A stretch of 7,350 nt of DNA from Thermocaproicibacter sp002397355 (GCA_036830905.1 DAISNS010000093.1:1-7350), one strand, 5' to 3'. Positions 1 to 5,648 are shown, counted from the first letter of the stretch. Program-made: numbers and translations. The notes: generated by a model not told the origin, from the letters alone.

Positions 1-15
1 CCCGGCGGCGCGCAG

Positions 16-585
16 CTAAGGCTGCTGCTTCGGCTCGTCTGTGCCGGACGGCTTGAGGAAATCCGCGTCGTCGTCGGCGGCTTCCTCCCCGGAGGGATCG
101 GCTTCGGGCGGAACCGGCGCGGGGGGAACCGGCGCGGACGCGTCCGGCTTTTCCGCTTCGCCGCAGGGCGGCTCCGCCGCCGCGGGATTCTGCTCCGGCG
201 CGGCTTCCGCCGCTTTTTCCTCCGGGGCGTCCTCCGGGCGGAAGCCGCAGCTTTCGTCCGCCTCCCCGGAGGAAGGCCCGCCGCCTTCCTCCGGCGGGCA
301 GGTTCCCGCCGGCGCGGCCAGCTCATCCAGCTTCGCGTAGGCGCGCTTCAGGCGGGAGGCGGCTTTGTCTATGGCCGCGCAGTACGTCTCCGTGTCGCCG
401 TTCTGCGGGTCGCGGAGATTGTGGTAGTAATATTTCCCAAGCTGGACGAAGGAATGGTCCTCGTTGTCCCTCTCATTCCGGATCACGATTTTCAGACGGT
501 TCATGATGGCCGTGCGGCGGTTCATTTCCACCAGGTGGTCCACCGCGCCCGTCACGGCATCGGACGCGCATTTCCAAAAATCCAT
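16..585 (-). CDS. Hypothetical protein: helical N-terminal half, acidic Pro/Ala/Glu-rich tail
   Basis: I do not recognise this 189-residue protein with certainty. I chose the ATG at 585 because AGGAGG lies seven bases upstream; an in-frame ATG at 639 would add 18 residues but has no such site and would start upstream of the candidate -10 box. Residues 1-90 are charged and probably helical, with the segments FVQLGKYYYHNL and YCAAIDKAASRLKRAYAKLD. This pattern resembles the N-terminal helical part of some clostridial proteins that carry a C-terminal zinc ribbon, but no CxxC pair is present here. Residues 91-189 are low complexity (Pro, Ala, Glu, Asp, Gly) and strongly acidic, probably disordered. 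There is no signal peptide or membrane segment, so it is probably cytoplasmic. It stands alone, divergent from the CpXC-asnB unit. The function is unknown; that it is a real gene is well supported. Confidence 0.75.
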   Translation of the reverse strand: MDFWKCASDAVTGAVDHLVEMNRRTAIMNRLKIVIRNERDNEDHSFVQLGKYYYHNLRDPQNGDTETYCAAIDKAASRLKRAYAKLDELAAPAGTCPPEEGGGPSSGEADESCGFRPEDAPEEKAAEAAPEQNPAAAEPPCGEAEKPDASAPVPPAPVPPEADPSGEEAADDDADFLKPSGTDEPKQQP

Positions 586-627
586 AGTCAATTCCTCCTG
601 CCGCGGTAGCGGCCCATCTTTTTTCTT

Positions 628-656
628 ATTATACCGCAATCGAAACGCCTTGAACA
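628..656 (-). promoter_or_regulatory. Candidate sigma-A promoter for the reverse gene ending at 16
   Basis: A perfect TATAAT reads on the reverse strand at 633-628. The -35 region is poor: TGTTCA at 656-651, with 17 bases between, matches three of six positions. The predicted transcript would start near 621 and reach the AGGAGG and ATG at 585 after a short leader. It is inferred from the -10 box and position only. Confidence 0.45.
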
Positions 657-671
657 GTAGTATTTCATCTA

Positions 672-700
672 TTCCTTTTTTTATGACAATGTGATATAAT
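672..700 (+). promoter_or_regulatory. Candidate extended -10 promoter for the CpXC-asnB unit
   Basis: TGATATAAT at 692-700 is a full extended -10 element (TGnTATAAT). The -35 position holds TTCCTT (672-677), a weak match, which is usual when an extended -10 is present. The start would be near 707, giving a leader of about 30 bases before the ATG at 738. No riboswitch or T-box fits in so short a leader. It is divergent from the reverse promoter at 628-656. Confidence 0.6.
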
Positions 701-737
701 TGAACGAATCATGTAGCAAACTAAGGAGAAACCGGAA

Positions 738-1472
738 ATGTCGACTGAGATGAGCAAAGACGTAGCGTGCCCGGAATGCGGCGCGGCGGTCCGCACCGAA
801 ATGTGGCCCGGCATCCGCGCGGAAAGCGACCCGCAGCTTCGCGCCCGCGCTCTTGATGAAACGCTTTTCGACTGGAAATGCCCCAAGTGCGGCTGCAAAG
901 CGCGGTTCCTGTACCCGTGCCTGTACCACGACAAAAGCCGCGGTTTCATGGTGTACCTGGCGCCGAACGGCAGCGGCGCCGAGTTTCGGCCCGTCGACGT
1001 GGGCGAAAGGTTCCCGCAGCTCGCGGGCGTAAAGAAGCGCGTCGTCGCGTCGCCCGCGGAGCTGAAGGAAAAGATACTCATCTTCGAGGCCGGCCTCGAC
1101 GACTGCGCGGTGGAGCTGGTCAAATACGCGCTCGCCTCCGTTCTGGAGGAGAAGTACGGGCGCAAAGCCGTGCGGGGCTATTTTTCCGGCGCGGACGCGG
1201 ACCGCATCTCGTTCCTGTTCTTCCCGGAAGGGGAGAGCGGGCCGGTGCTGCGCCGCACAACCATGGACGGATACCGCAAATCGCTCGAGATCGCGCGGCG
1301 TTTCCGCCGGCCGGAGGGGAACGAATTCGTGCCCGTGGACTCCGTCACGGCGCGCGACATCCTCGCGGAATACCGCGGGGCGCAGCCGGCCGCCCCGGAA
1401 GCGCCGGAAAAGGAAAGCGCAGGCGAAACGAAAGAGAAGAAAGAGGGGGAGCAGCCGGGATGTGCGGATTAG
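738..1472 (+). CDS. CpXC-domain zinc-binding protein
   Basis: This 244-residue protein opens with a zinc-ribbon-like arrangement: CPECG (Cys11, Cys14) and CPKCGC (Cys48, Cys51, Cys53), with a further Cys61. Two CPxC pairs near the N terminus of a soluble protein are the mark of the CpXC family, whose function is not established. Residues 65-215 form a mixed alpha/beta region with no catalytic motif I can name. The last 30 residues are a charged Glu/Lys/Ala tail. AAGGAG lies 10 bases before the ATG at 738; a second ATG at 750 is possible but has a poorer distance. No signal peptide or membrane segment is seen. The stop codon lies 13 bases inside asnB, so the two genes are almost certainly co-transcribed and may be translationally coupled. 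Bound zinc and the family name are inferred from the cysteines. Confidence 0.8.
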   Translation: MSTEMSKDVACPECGAAVRTEMWPGIRAESDPQLRARALDETLFDWKCPKCGCKARFLYPCLYHDKSRGFMVYLAPNGSGAEFRPVDVGERFPQLAGVKKRVVASPAELKEKILIFEAGLDDCAVELVKYALASVLEEKYGRKAVRGYFSGADADRISFLFFPEGESGPVLRRTTMDGYRKSLEIARRFRRPEGNEFVPVDSVTARDILAEYRGAQPAAPEAPEKESAGETKEKKEGEQPGCAD

Positions 1473-3361
1473 TCGGGTTCACCGGCGAGGTCGTCGACCG
1501 CGACGCGGTCATCCGGACCATGACGGACCGCATCACGCACCGCGGGCCCGATTCGAGCGGCGTCTATACCGACGGGACCATCGCCATGGGGTTCCGCCGC
1601 CTGAGCATCATCGACCTTGCGCAGGGCGACCAGCCCATCTGCAGCGAGGACGGAAACCTCGTGCTCATGTTCAACGGCGAGATCTACAACTACAAGCAGC
1701 TCCGCGACATCCTCGCCGGCGACGGCCACAGCTTCCGCACGAACACGGACTCCGAGGTGCTGGTGCACGGCTTCGAGGAATGGGGCGCGGGCCTGCTGAA
1801 CAAGCTGCGCGGCATGTTCGCCTTCGCCATCTGGAACAAAAAGGAAAAGAGCCTTTTCCTCGCCCGCGATTTCTTCGGCATCAAGCCGCTCCACTACGCC
1901 ACGGTGAACGGCCACTTCGTCTACGCTTCGGAGATCAAGAGCATCCTCGATTTTCCGGGCTTCGAGAAAAAGCTGAACCGGAACGCGCTGAACAACTATA
2001 TCTCCTTCGAGTACGCCGTCCAGCCGGAAACCTTCTTCGAGGGCGTTTCCTGCCTGCCGGCGGCGCACTACCTGTGGTGGCGCAACGGCGAAACGGAGCT
2101 TCACCGCTACTGGGAGCCGAGGTTCCGGCCCGAGGACGGCATGACGGAGCAGGAAGCCGTCGACGCGATCGACAAGGTCTTCGAGGACTCCGTCGCGGCG
2201 CACCGCATCAGCGACGTGGAGGTCGGCTGCTTCCTTTCCAGCGGCGTGGACTCCAGCTATGTGGCCAGCTATTTTACGGGGCAGAAGACGTTCACCGTCG
2301 GCTTCGGCGGCGACGAAAAATACAATGAGATCGGCGGCGCCAAAGAGCTTTCCGAAAAAATCGGCGTCGAGCACCACGCCCACGTCATCACGCCGGACGA
2401 GTACTGGGGCAATATCCGCAAGGTGCAGTACTACATGGACCAGCCGCTGGCGGACGCCTCGTGCATCGCGCTGTACCTCGTCTCGAAAATGGCGAGCCGG
2501 TACGTGAAGGTCGTGCTTTCCGGCGAAGGCGCCGACGAGCTGTTCGGCGGGTACAACATCTACCGCGAGCCGGGCGACCTCGCCCGCTACCGGAAGCTGC
2601 CGCGCTGGCTGCGGAAATTCCTGGCCGCCTGCGTGAAAAACCTGCCGCACTTCCGCGGGCAGAGCTTCCTCCTGCGCGGCTCGCAGTCGGTGGAGGAGCG
2701 CTTCATCGGCAACTGCAGCATGTTCACGATGCGGGAAAAGCGCCGCCTGCTGAAGGACGACGTCCCGTGCACGGAGCCGCAGCTCCTCACGCGGCCCGTC
2801 TACGACCGCGTGCAGGGCATGGACGACGTGACGAAGATGCAGTACCTGGACATCAACGTCTGGCTCACCGGCGACATCCTTCTGAAAGCCGACCGCATGA
2901 GCATGGCCAACTCGCTGGAGCTGCGCGTGCCGTTCCTCGACCGCCGCGTGTTCGACGTGGCGGCGCGCCTGCCGCTGCGCCTGCGCGTGAACCGGGAAAA
3001 CACGAAGTACGCGCTGCGCAGGGCCGCGGAGCGCCACATCCCGCAGCTGCCGGCGCGGAAGAAAAAGCTCGGGTTCCCGGTGCCCATCCGCGTATGGCTG
3101 CGCGAGGACAAGTACTACAACATCGTGAAGAGCGCCTTCACCTCGCCGGACGCCGAAAAGTTTTTCCACACCGACGTGCTCCTGTCCCTGCTGGACGAGC
3201 ACCGCGCCGGCAAGCGAGACAACAGCCGCAAGATCTGGACGGTCTTTTCCTTCCTCGTGTGGTACGACGTCTATTTCAACGGCGCTCCCCACGAATCCGG
3301 CGACATGCCGGCCTTTTCTTTGGAAAAAGAAAAGGCCGGGCCAAAAGAAACCGGCGAATAA
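1460..3361 (+). CDS. asnB: Glutamine-hydrolysing asparagine synthetase (AsnB family)
   Basis: This 633-residue enzyme makes asparagine from aspartate, ATP and glutamine in the cytoplasm. It starts MCGLVGF, so Cys2 becomes the N-terminal nucleophile of the class II glutamine amidotransferase domain (about 2-200), with RGPD at 28-31 and FNGEIYN at 71-77. The synthetase domain carries the ATP-binding loop SSGVDSS (260-266), SGEGADELFGGY (354-365) and KADRMSMANSLELRVPFLD (476-494). The length matches B. subtilis AsnB (about 632). The start is fixed by the catalytic cysteine; GAGGGGGA lies nine bases upstream, inside the preceding gene. Some Bacillus AsnB-type enzymes amidate diaminopimelate in peptidoglycan rather than, or as well as, making free asparagine, so the true acceptor cannot be settled from sequence. 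The last 25 residues are a polar tail encoded partly by a perfect inverted repeat (3308-3339). Confidence 0.95.
   Translation: MCGLVGFTGEVVDRDAVIRTMTDRITHRGPDSSGVYTDGTIAMGFRRLSIIDLAQGDQPICSEDGNLVLMFNGEIYNYKQLRDILAGDGHSFRTNTDSEVLVHGFEEWGAGLLNKLRGMFAFAIWNKKEKSLFLARDFFGIKPLHYATVNGHFVYASEIKSILDFPGFEKKLNRNALNNYISFEYAVQPETFFEGVSCLPAAHYLWWRNGETELHRYWEPRFRPEDGMTEQEAVDAIDKVFEDSVAAHRISDVEVGCFLSSGVDSSYVASYFTGQKTFTVGFGGDEKYNEIGGAKELSEKIGVEHHAHVITPDEYWGNIRKVQYYMDQPLADASCIALYLVSKMASRYVKVVLSGEGADELFGGYNIYREPGDLARYRKLPRWLRKFLAACVKNLPHFRGQSFLLRGSQSVEERFIGNCSMFTMREKRRLLKDDVPCTEPQLLTRPVYDRVQGMDDVTKMQYLDINVWLTGDILLKADRMSMANSLELRVPFLDRRVFDVAARLPLRLRVNRENTKYALRRAAERHIPQLPARKKKLGFPVPIRVWLREDKYYNIVKSAFTSPDAEKFFHTDVLLSLLDEHRAGKRDNSRKIWTVFSFLVWYDVYFNGAPHESGDMPAFSLEKEKAGPKETGE
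3308..3339. repeat. Perfect 14-bp inverted repeat with GGAA loop inside the end of asnB
   Basis: CCGGCCTTTTCTTT (3308-3321) is exactly complementary to 3326-3339, with a four-base loop GGAA, a GNRA-type tetraloop in RNA. It lies in the coding region of the last residues of AsnB (around PAFSLEKEKAGP). No T-run follows it directly, so it is not a classic terminator; it could protect the mRNA 3' end, slow ribosomes, or be a dispersed repeat. The symmetry is certain, the role is not. Confidence 0.8.
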
Positions 3362-3412
3362 GGCGGAAAGCAATCCGCCCCGCCCCGGGCACGAAAGCCG
3401 CCCGGGGCTTAC
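3362..3412 (+). terminator. Probable intrinsic terminator of the CpXC-asnB unit (two tandem hairpins)
   Basis: Immediately after the TAA, GGCGGA/TCCGCC (3362-3367 with 3374-3379) forms a 6-bp hairpin. Next, GCCCCGGGC (3382-3390) pairs perfectly with 3400-3408 around a nine-base loop. Only a broken T-run follows (TTACTTTAT), so termination may be partial. A GC-rich palindromic stretch followed by TTTTTT at 3461-3466 could act as a back-up. Together with the repeat at 3308-3339 the 3' end is unusually structured. Confidence 0.6.
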
Positions 3413-3478
3413 TTTATCCGCGCCCGGCCCCGGTCCTTTTCCCTTCGCGCGGCGCGCCCATTTTTTCCCTTGGAAAAC

Positions 3479-3507
3479 GTATAGAACCGCGCGCCCCGGC
3501 AAAACTA
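3479..3507 (+). promoter_or_regulatory. Candidate sigma-G (forespore) promoter for spoVAE
   Basis: GTATA at 3479-3483 fits the sigma-G -35 pattern, and AAAACTA at 3501-3507, 17 bases on, matches most of the CATnnTA -10 pattern. The start would fall near 3514, leaving only about 14 bases before the TTG start, enough for the GAGGTGAT site. spoVA genes are transcribed by sigma-G in B. subtilis, which fits. The assignment is an inference from short motifs. Confidence 0.35.
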
Positions 3508-3527
3508 AAAGCCGAGGTGATAAGGTT

Positions 3528-3884
3528 TTGGAGTATCTTCGTGCTTTCGTGATCGGCGGGGCGATCTGCGCGGTGGGGCAGGTGCTGCTGGATTTCACCA
3601 AGCTGACGCCGGCGCGCGTCCTCGTGATGTTCGTCACGCTGGGCGTGATACTGGGCGCGGTGGGCGTCTACGGCCCGCTGGTCGACTACGCCGGCGAAGG
3701 CGCCTCCGTCCCGCTGACCGGCTTCGGGTATCTGATGGCGAAAGGGACGCGCGAGGCCGTGCAGGAGGATGGCCTTCTGGGCGCATTTTCCGGCGGGCTG
3801 AAAGCGGGTTCCGCCGGCATTGCGGCGGCGGTGTTCTTCGGCTACCTGGCCGCGCTCTTTTCAAAATCGGGAGATAAGAGTTAG
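3528..3884 (+). CDS. spoVAE: Stage V sporulation protein AE (SpoVAE)
   Basis: This 118-residue membrane protein matches the SpoVAE (SpoVAEB) family over its whole length: N-terminal EYLRAFVIGGAICAVGQ, the central VYGPLVDYAGEGASVPLTGFG (split here as VYGPLVDYAG at 47-56 and EGASVPLTGFG at 57-67), and C-terminal AGIAAAVFFGYLAALF. Hydrophobic segments lie at about 3-22, 31-50 and 96-112. In sporulating bacteria it works with SpoVAC and SpoVAD in the spore inner membrane to take up dipicolinic acid and release it at germination. The start is TTG at 3528, supported by GAGGTGAT seven bases upstream and by the conserved N terminus. Unlike the usual spoVAC-spoVAD-spoVAE cluster, no partner gene lies next to it here: asnB is upstream and a small membrane peptide downstream. 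Confidence 0.92.
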   Translation: MEYLRAFVIGGAICAVGQVLLDFTKLTPARVLVMFVTLGVILGAVGVYGPLVDYAGEGASVPLTGFGYLMAKGTREAVQEDGLLGAFSGGLKAGSAGIAAAVFFGYLAALFSKSGDKS

Positions 3885-3900
3885 CCCGGCCTTCCGCTAT

Positions 3901-4065
3901 GTGAAAACAGGCTACCGCTGGGCGGGCTACGCCTGGGCGCTGTACCAGCTTTTGAGCGGCAGCGTTTTCCTCACGCTGCTGTGGCAGGTGGCGAAGTTCG
4001 CCGTGCGGCGCTTCCGCGCCGCGGAGCAAAGGCGGCGGATGGGCGCAAAAAAGCGGACAGGCTGA
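3901..4065 (+). CDS. Small membrane peptide downstream of spoVAE
   Basis: I do not recognise this 54-codon reading frame. From a GTG at 3901 it encodes a Tyr/Trp-rich hydrophobic stretch (residues about 4-32, including YAWALYQLLSGSVFLTLLW) followed by a strongly basic tail rich in Arg and Lys, the layout of a single-pass protein with a cytoplasmic basic end. Its codons are GC-rich at third positions like those of its neighbours, which argues for real coding. It starts 16 bases after spoVAE stops and shares its transcript. The weak point is the start: no good ribosome binding site precedes the GTG (GGAGATAAGAG is about 20 bases away), so initiation may depend on coupling to spoVAE. Its TGA falls in the loop of the terminator at 4053-4087. 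Confidence 0.45.
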   Translation: MKTGYRWAGYAWALYQLLSGSVFLTLLWQVAKFAVRRFRAAEQRRRMGAKKRTG

Positions 4066-4087
4066 AAGCCGCCTGCCCGCGTTTTTA
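4053..4087. terminator. Two-way intrinsic terminator between convergent small genes
   Basis: GCGGACAGGC (4053-4062) and GCCTGCCCGC (4071-4080) enclose an eight-base loop. On the reverse strand all ten positions pair (one G-U) and a run of six T follows (4052-4047), a strong terminator for the gene at 4111-4293. On the forward strand the stem has one A-C mismatch and is followed by GTTTTTATT, so it should also stop spoVAE transcripts. Confidence 0.85.
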
Positions 4088-4110
4088 TTCTGCATATTGC
4101 GCTTTTGCGC

Positions 4111-4293
4111 CTACTGGATGGAACAATCGAGGTAATGCTCCAGATCTTCCTCGTCTTTCTTTTTCTTCTCCAGAAAAAGCGTGACGGCCACGGCGATGGA
4201 CGCGGCAGCGACCACAAAAGAGAAAATCGAAATCCAGACAGAAAGTTTTCCAGACCCCTTCAAATCGGACACCCCCGTTTTCATGGAAACCAT
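4111..4293 (-). CDS. Small single-pass membrane protein, hypothetical
   Basis: This 60-residue protein has a short N-terminal segment, one strong transmembrane helix (about 18-41, KLSVWISIFSFVVAAASIAV region), a KKKK cluster at the membrane edge, and an acidic end EEDLEHYLDCSIQ containing one cysteine. I cannot name a family. The basic cluster after the helix suggests the tail is cytoplasmic. It is an independent unit: a near-consensus promoter lies at 4318-4346 and a strong terminator at 4053-4087. The start is either ATG 4293 or ATG 4284; both have weak ribosome binding sites (CCGGAA and GAGATGG respectively), and the two ATGs sit in a small palindrome, ATGGTTTCCAT. Its first third uses A/T-ending codons more than the neighbouring genes do. 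Dedicated promoter and terminator make it a convincing gene. Confidence 0.7.
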   Translation of the reverse strand: MVSMKTGVSDLKGSGKLSVWISIFSFVVAAASIAVAVTLFLEKKKKDEEDLEHYLDCSIQ

Positions 4294-4317
4294 CTCAGAC
4301 GATTCCGGTCTATTACT

Positions 4318-4346
4318 ATAATAATCGTTTCCGGCAGACTTGTCAA
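4318..4346 (-). promoter_or_regulatory. Near-consensus sigma-A promoter for the small membrane gene
   Basis: Reading the reverse strand, TTGACA (4346-4341) is a perfect -35 and TATTAT (4323-4318) matches five of six -10 bases, with the ideal 17-base spacer. Transcription would start at the A at about 4311, giving a leader of only 18-27 bases. This is one of the best vegetative promoters in the window. Confidence 0.75.
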
Positions 4347-4391
4347 CGGCGGGGGGCGGACTTTCCTCGGATTTGTCCTTCCGGCCGCCGC

Positions 4392-4423
4392 AAAAAAAGC
4401 AGGGCCCGAAAGCTCTGCTTTTG
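4392..4423 (-). terminator. Intrinsic terminator of rpsT
   Basis: On the reverse strand, AGCAG (4419-4415) pairs with CTGCT (4402-4398); after one A-C mismatch two more G-C pairs close a six-base loop. A run of seven T ends at 4392, and A residues upstream of the stem extend pairing with it. It begins a few bases after the rpsT stop codon. Confidence 0.8.
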
Positions 4424-4426
4424 CCT

Positions 4427-4687
4427 TTACGCGTCTGCGTTCAGTTTGCGCATGAGCGCGGACTTTTTCCGCGCCGCGGTGTTCTTGTGCAAAGTGCCCC
4501 GCGCGGCCGCCTGGTCGATTTTCTTCACAGCGGTTTTTACGGCTTCGTCCTTCTTCTCATCCTTCGCGTCGATGGCGGCGACGGCTTTCTTGATCTCCGT
4601 CTTCAGCTCCGTCGAGGCCATTTTGTTGGCCAGCGTTCTCGCGGCAGCCGTCTTGGCGCGCTTTTTTGCCGATTTGATGTTGGGCAT
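4427..4687 (-). CDS. rpsT: 30S ribosomal protein S20 (bS20)
   Basis: This 86-residue, highly basic protein matches bacterial S20 from end to end: it opens MPNIKSAKKRAKTAAA, is mostly Ala/Lys/Arg helix, and closes with the typical segment GTLHKNTAARKKSALMRKLN. S20 binds 16S rRNA early in assembly of the small ribosomal subunit. The length is normal (family about 85-90). The ATG at 4687 is preceded by AAGGAGGTG at a proper distance. It is a single-gene unit with its own promoter (4731-4759) and terminator (4392-4423), divergent from gpr, the same arrangement as rpsT and gpr in B. subtilis. Confidence 0.96.
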   Translation of the reverse strand: MPNIKSAKKRAKTAAARTLANKMASTELKTEIKKAVAAIDAKDEKKDEAVKTAVKKIDQAAARGTLHKNTAARKKSALMRKLNADA

Positions 4688-4726
4688 GGTTCCACCTCCT
4701 TCGGCAGTCTAATCGTTCGTCATACC

Positions 4727-4757
4727 GTATATGATAGCATTGGCGCTGGAAAAAAGC
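4727..4757 (+). promoter_or_regulatory. Tentative forespore (sigma-F/G) promoter for gpr
   Basis: GTATA at 4727-4731 resembles the -35 of sigma-F and sigma-G promoters, and GGAAAAAAGC at 4748-4757, 16 bases on, partly fits the sigma-F -10 pattern GGnnAnA. gpr is transcribed by forespore sigma factors in B. subtilis. The match is partial and this stretch overlaps the rpsT promoter on the other strand, so one could hinder the other. Confidence 0.3.
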
Positions 4758-4759
4758 AA
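4731..4759 (-). promoter_or_regulatory. Extended -10 promoter for rpsT
   Basis: On the reverse strand TGCTATCAT (4739-4731) is an extended -10 with one mismatch in the hexamer, and TTGCTT (4759-4754) serves as -35 with a 17-base spacer. The start would be near 4724, about 37 bases before the rpsT ATG. Confidence 0.6.
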
Positions 4760-4774
4760 GAAAAATCTGCGACG

Positions 4775-4791
4775 CGGGGCGAAAAGCCCCG
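4775..4791 (+). other. Small hairpin just before the gpr ribosome binding site
   Basis: CGGGGC (4775-4780) pairs exactly with GCCCCG (4786-4791) around GAAAA. The gpr ribosome binding site (GGGAG, 4797-4801) begins a few bases later and is left free. No T-run follows, so it is not a terminator; it may simply stabilise the mRNA 5' end. Confidence 0.4.
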
Positions 4792-4807
4792 GGAAAGGGA
4801 GCAAGAC

Positions 4808-5617
4808 ATGAATTTTCGCACGGACCTGGCACTGGAGCGGACGGAGCCCGCACGGCAGACGAAGCGCGAACTGGACGGCTGCACGGAGACGCGCATCGAC
4901 GAGGACGGAAAAACCTACATCACGCTGGAAGTGCAGTCCATCTCCGACCACATCGACGCGGACGATTCGCTGCTGAACCTGCTGGCGGGGAACCTGAAGG
5001 GGCTGCTCCCGCGCGAAGGGCTCGTTCTGGCGGCCGGCCTGGGCAACCGGGCCGTGACGCCGGACGCGCTGGGCCCGCTCACGGCCGACCGCATCCTGGC
5101 CACGCGGCACATCAGGGGCGAGCTGGCCCGCGTGACGGGCCTGGGAGACATGCGCCCGGTCGCGGTGGCAAGCCCGGGCGTGCTGGGCACCACGGGCGTG
5201 GAGGCTTTCGAGGTCCTGAAAGCCCTGGTGGGAGCGCTGAAGCCCGTGGCCGTGGTGGCGGTGGACGCGCTGGCCGCGAAAAGCCCCTCGCGCCTCGGCT
5301 GCACGGTGCAGCTCTGCTCCGGCGGGATCGCGCCGGGCGCCGGCGTGGGGAACGCGCGCCCCCGCATCGACGAAAGCACGCTCGGCGTGCCCGTGGTCGG
5401 CCTCGGCATCCCCACCGTGGTGGACGCCTCCACCTTCGCGGGGGGGCTCGCGGCCGGCGGAGGCCCCGAGCCCGCCCGTCCCCACTGCGCGCCCATGATG
5501 GTGACGCCGCGCGAGATCGACCTCATCATCCGCCGCGGCTCGCATCTGCTGGCCATGGGGCTGAACCGCGCGATGAACCCCACGTTTTCCGTGGAGGAGT
5601 TCGAAGAGCTGACCTGA
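4808..5617 (+). CDS. gpr: Germination protease GPR (spore protein endopeptidase)
   Basis: GPR cuts the small acid-soluble proteins that coat spore DNA, early in germination in the former forespore. This 269-residue version keeps the family landmarks: RTDLALE (4-10), the GLGN..VTPDALGP block (77-90) with Asp86, VVAVDALAA (149-157) with Asp153, GIPTVVDA (200-207), and MVTPREID (231-238). Asp86 and Asp153 correspond to the two aspartates considered catalytic in the Bacillus enzyme. GGGAG lies six bases before the ATG, the only plausible in-frame start. Two differences from Bacillus GPR (about 370 residues) stand out: only three residues precede RTDLA, where Bacillus has a propeptide of about 15, and a long stretch between VVDA and MVTP is reduced to a Gly/Pro/Ala linker. 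It heads a gpr-spoIIP unit. Confidence 0.95.
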   Translation: MNFRTDLALERTEPARQTKRELDGCTETRIDEDGKTYITLEVQSISDHIDADDSLLNLLAGNLKGLLPREGLVLAAGLGNRAVTPDALGPLTADRILATRHIRGELARVTGLGDMRPVAVASPGVLGTTGVEAFEVLKALVGALKPVAVVAVDALAAKSPSRLGCTVQLCSGGIAPGAGVGNARPRIDESTLGVPVVGLGIPTVVDASTFAGGLAAGGGPEPARPHCAPMMVTPREIDLIIRRGSHLLAMGLNRAMNPTFSVEEFEELT

Positions 5618-5619
5618 GC

Positions 5620-5648
5620 GAATGATTCTCCGCCCGTCCGCATAAATA
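5620..5648 (+). promoter_or_regulatory. Candidate sigma-E (mother-cell) promoter for spoIIP
   Basis: CATAAATA at 5641-5648 fits most of the sigma-E -10 pattern CATAnnnT, and GAATGATT at 5620-5627 resembles its A/T-rich -35, with 13 bases between. spoIIP has its own sigma-E promoter behind gpr in B. subtilis, so position and biology agree. The start would be near 5655, about 20 bases before the ATG at 5678. Confidence 0.45.

Noticed and set aside
41..340. A forward 99-codon Ser/Gly/Ala-rich frame.
   Set aside because: It is the complement of the low-complexity acidic tail of the reverse gene at 16-585 and has no ribosome binding site of its own.
1469..3637. A 722-codon open frame on the reverse strand opposite asnB and spoVAE.
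   Set aside because: It is the antisense shadow expected in GC-rich coding DNA. The opposite strand encodes AsnB with all its motifs, and the antisense product is a low-complexity Val/Ala/Arg-rich sequence.
4317..4322. TATAAT on the forward strand.
   Set aside because: No acceptable -35 lies upstream, and transcription would run antisense to rpsT; the same AT-rich patch is better explained as the reverse promoter at 4318-4346.
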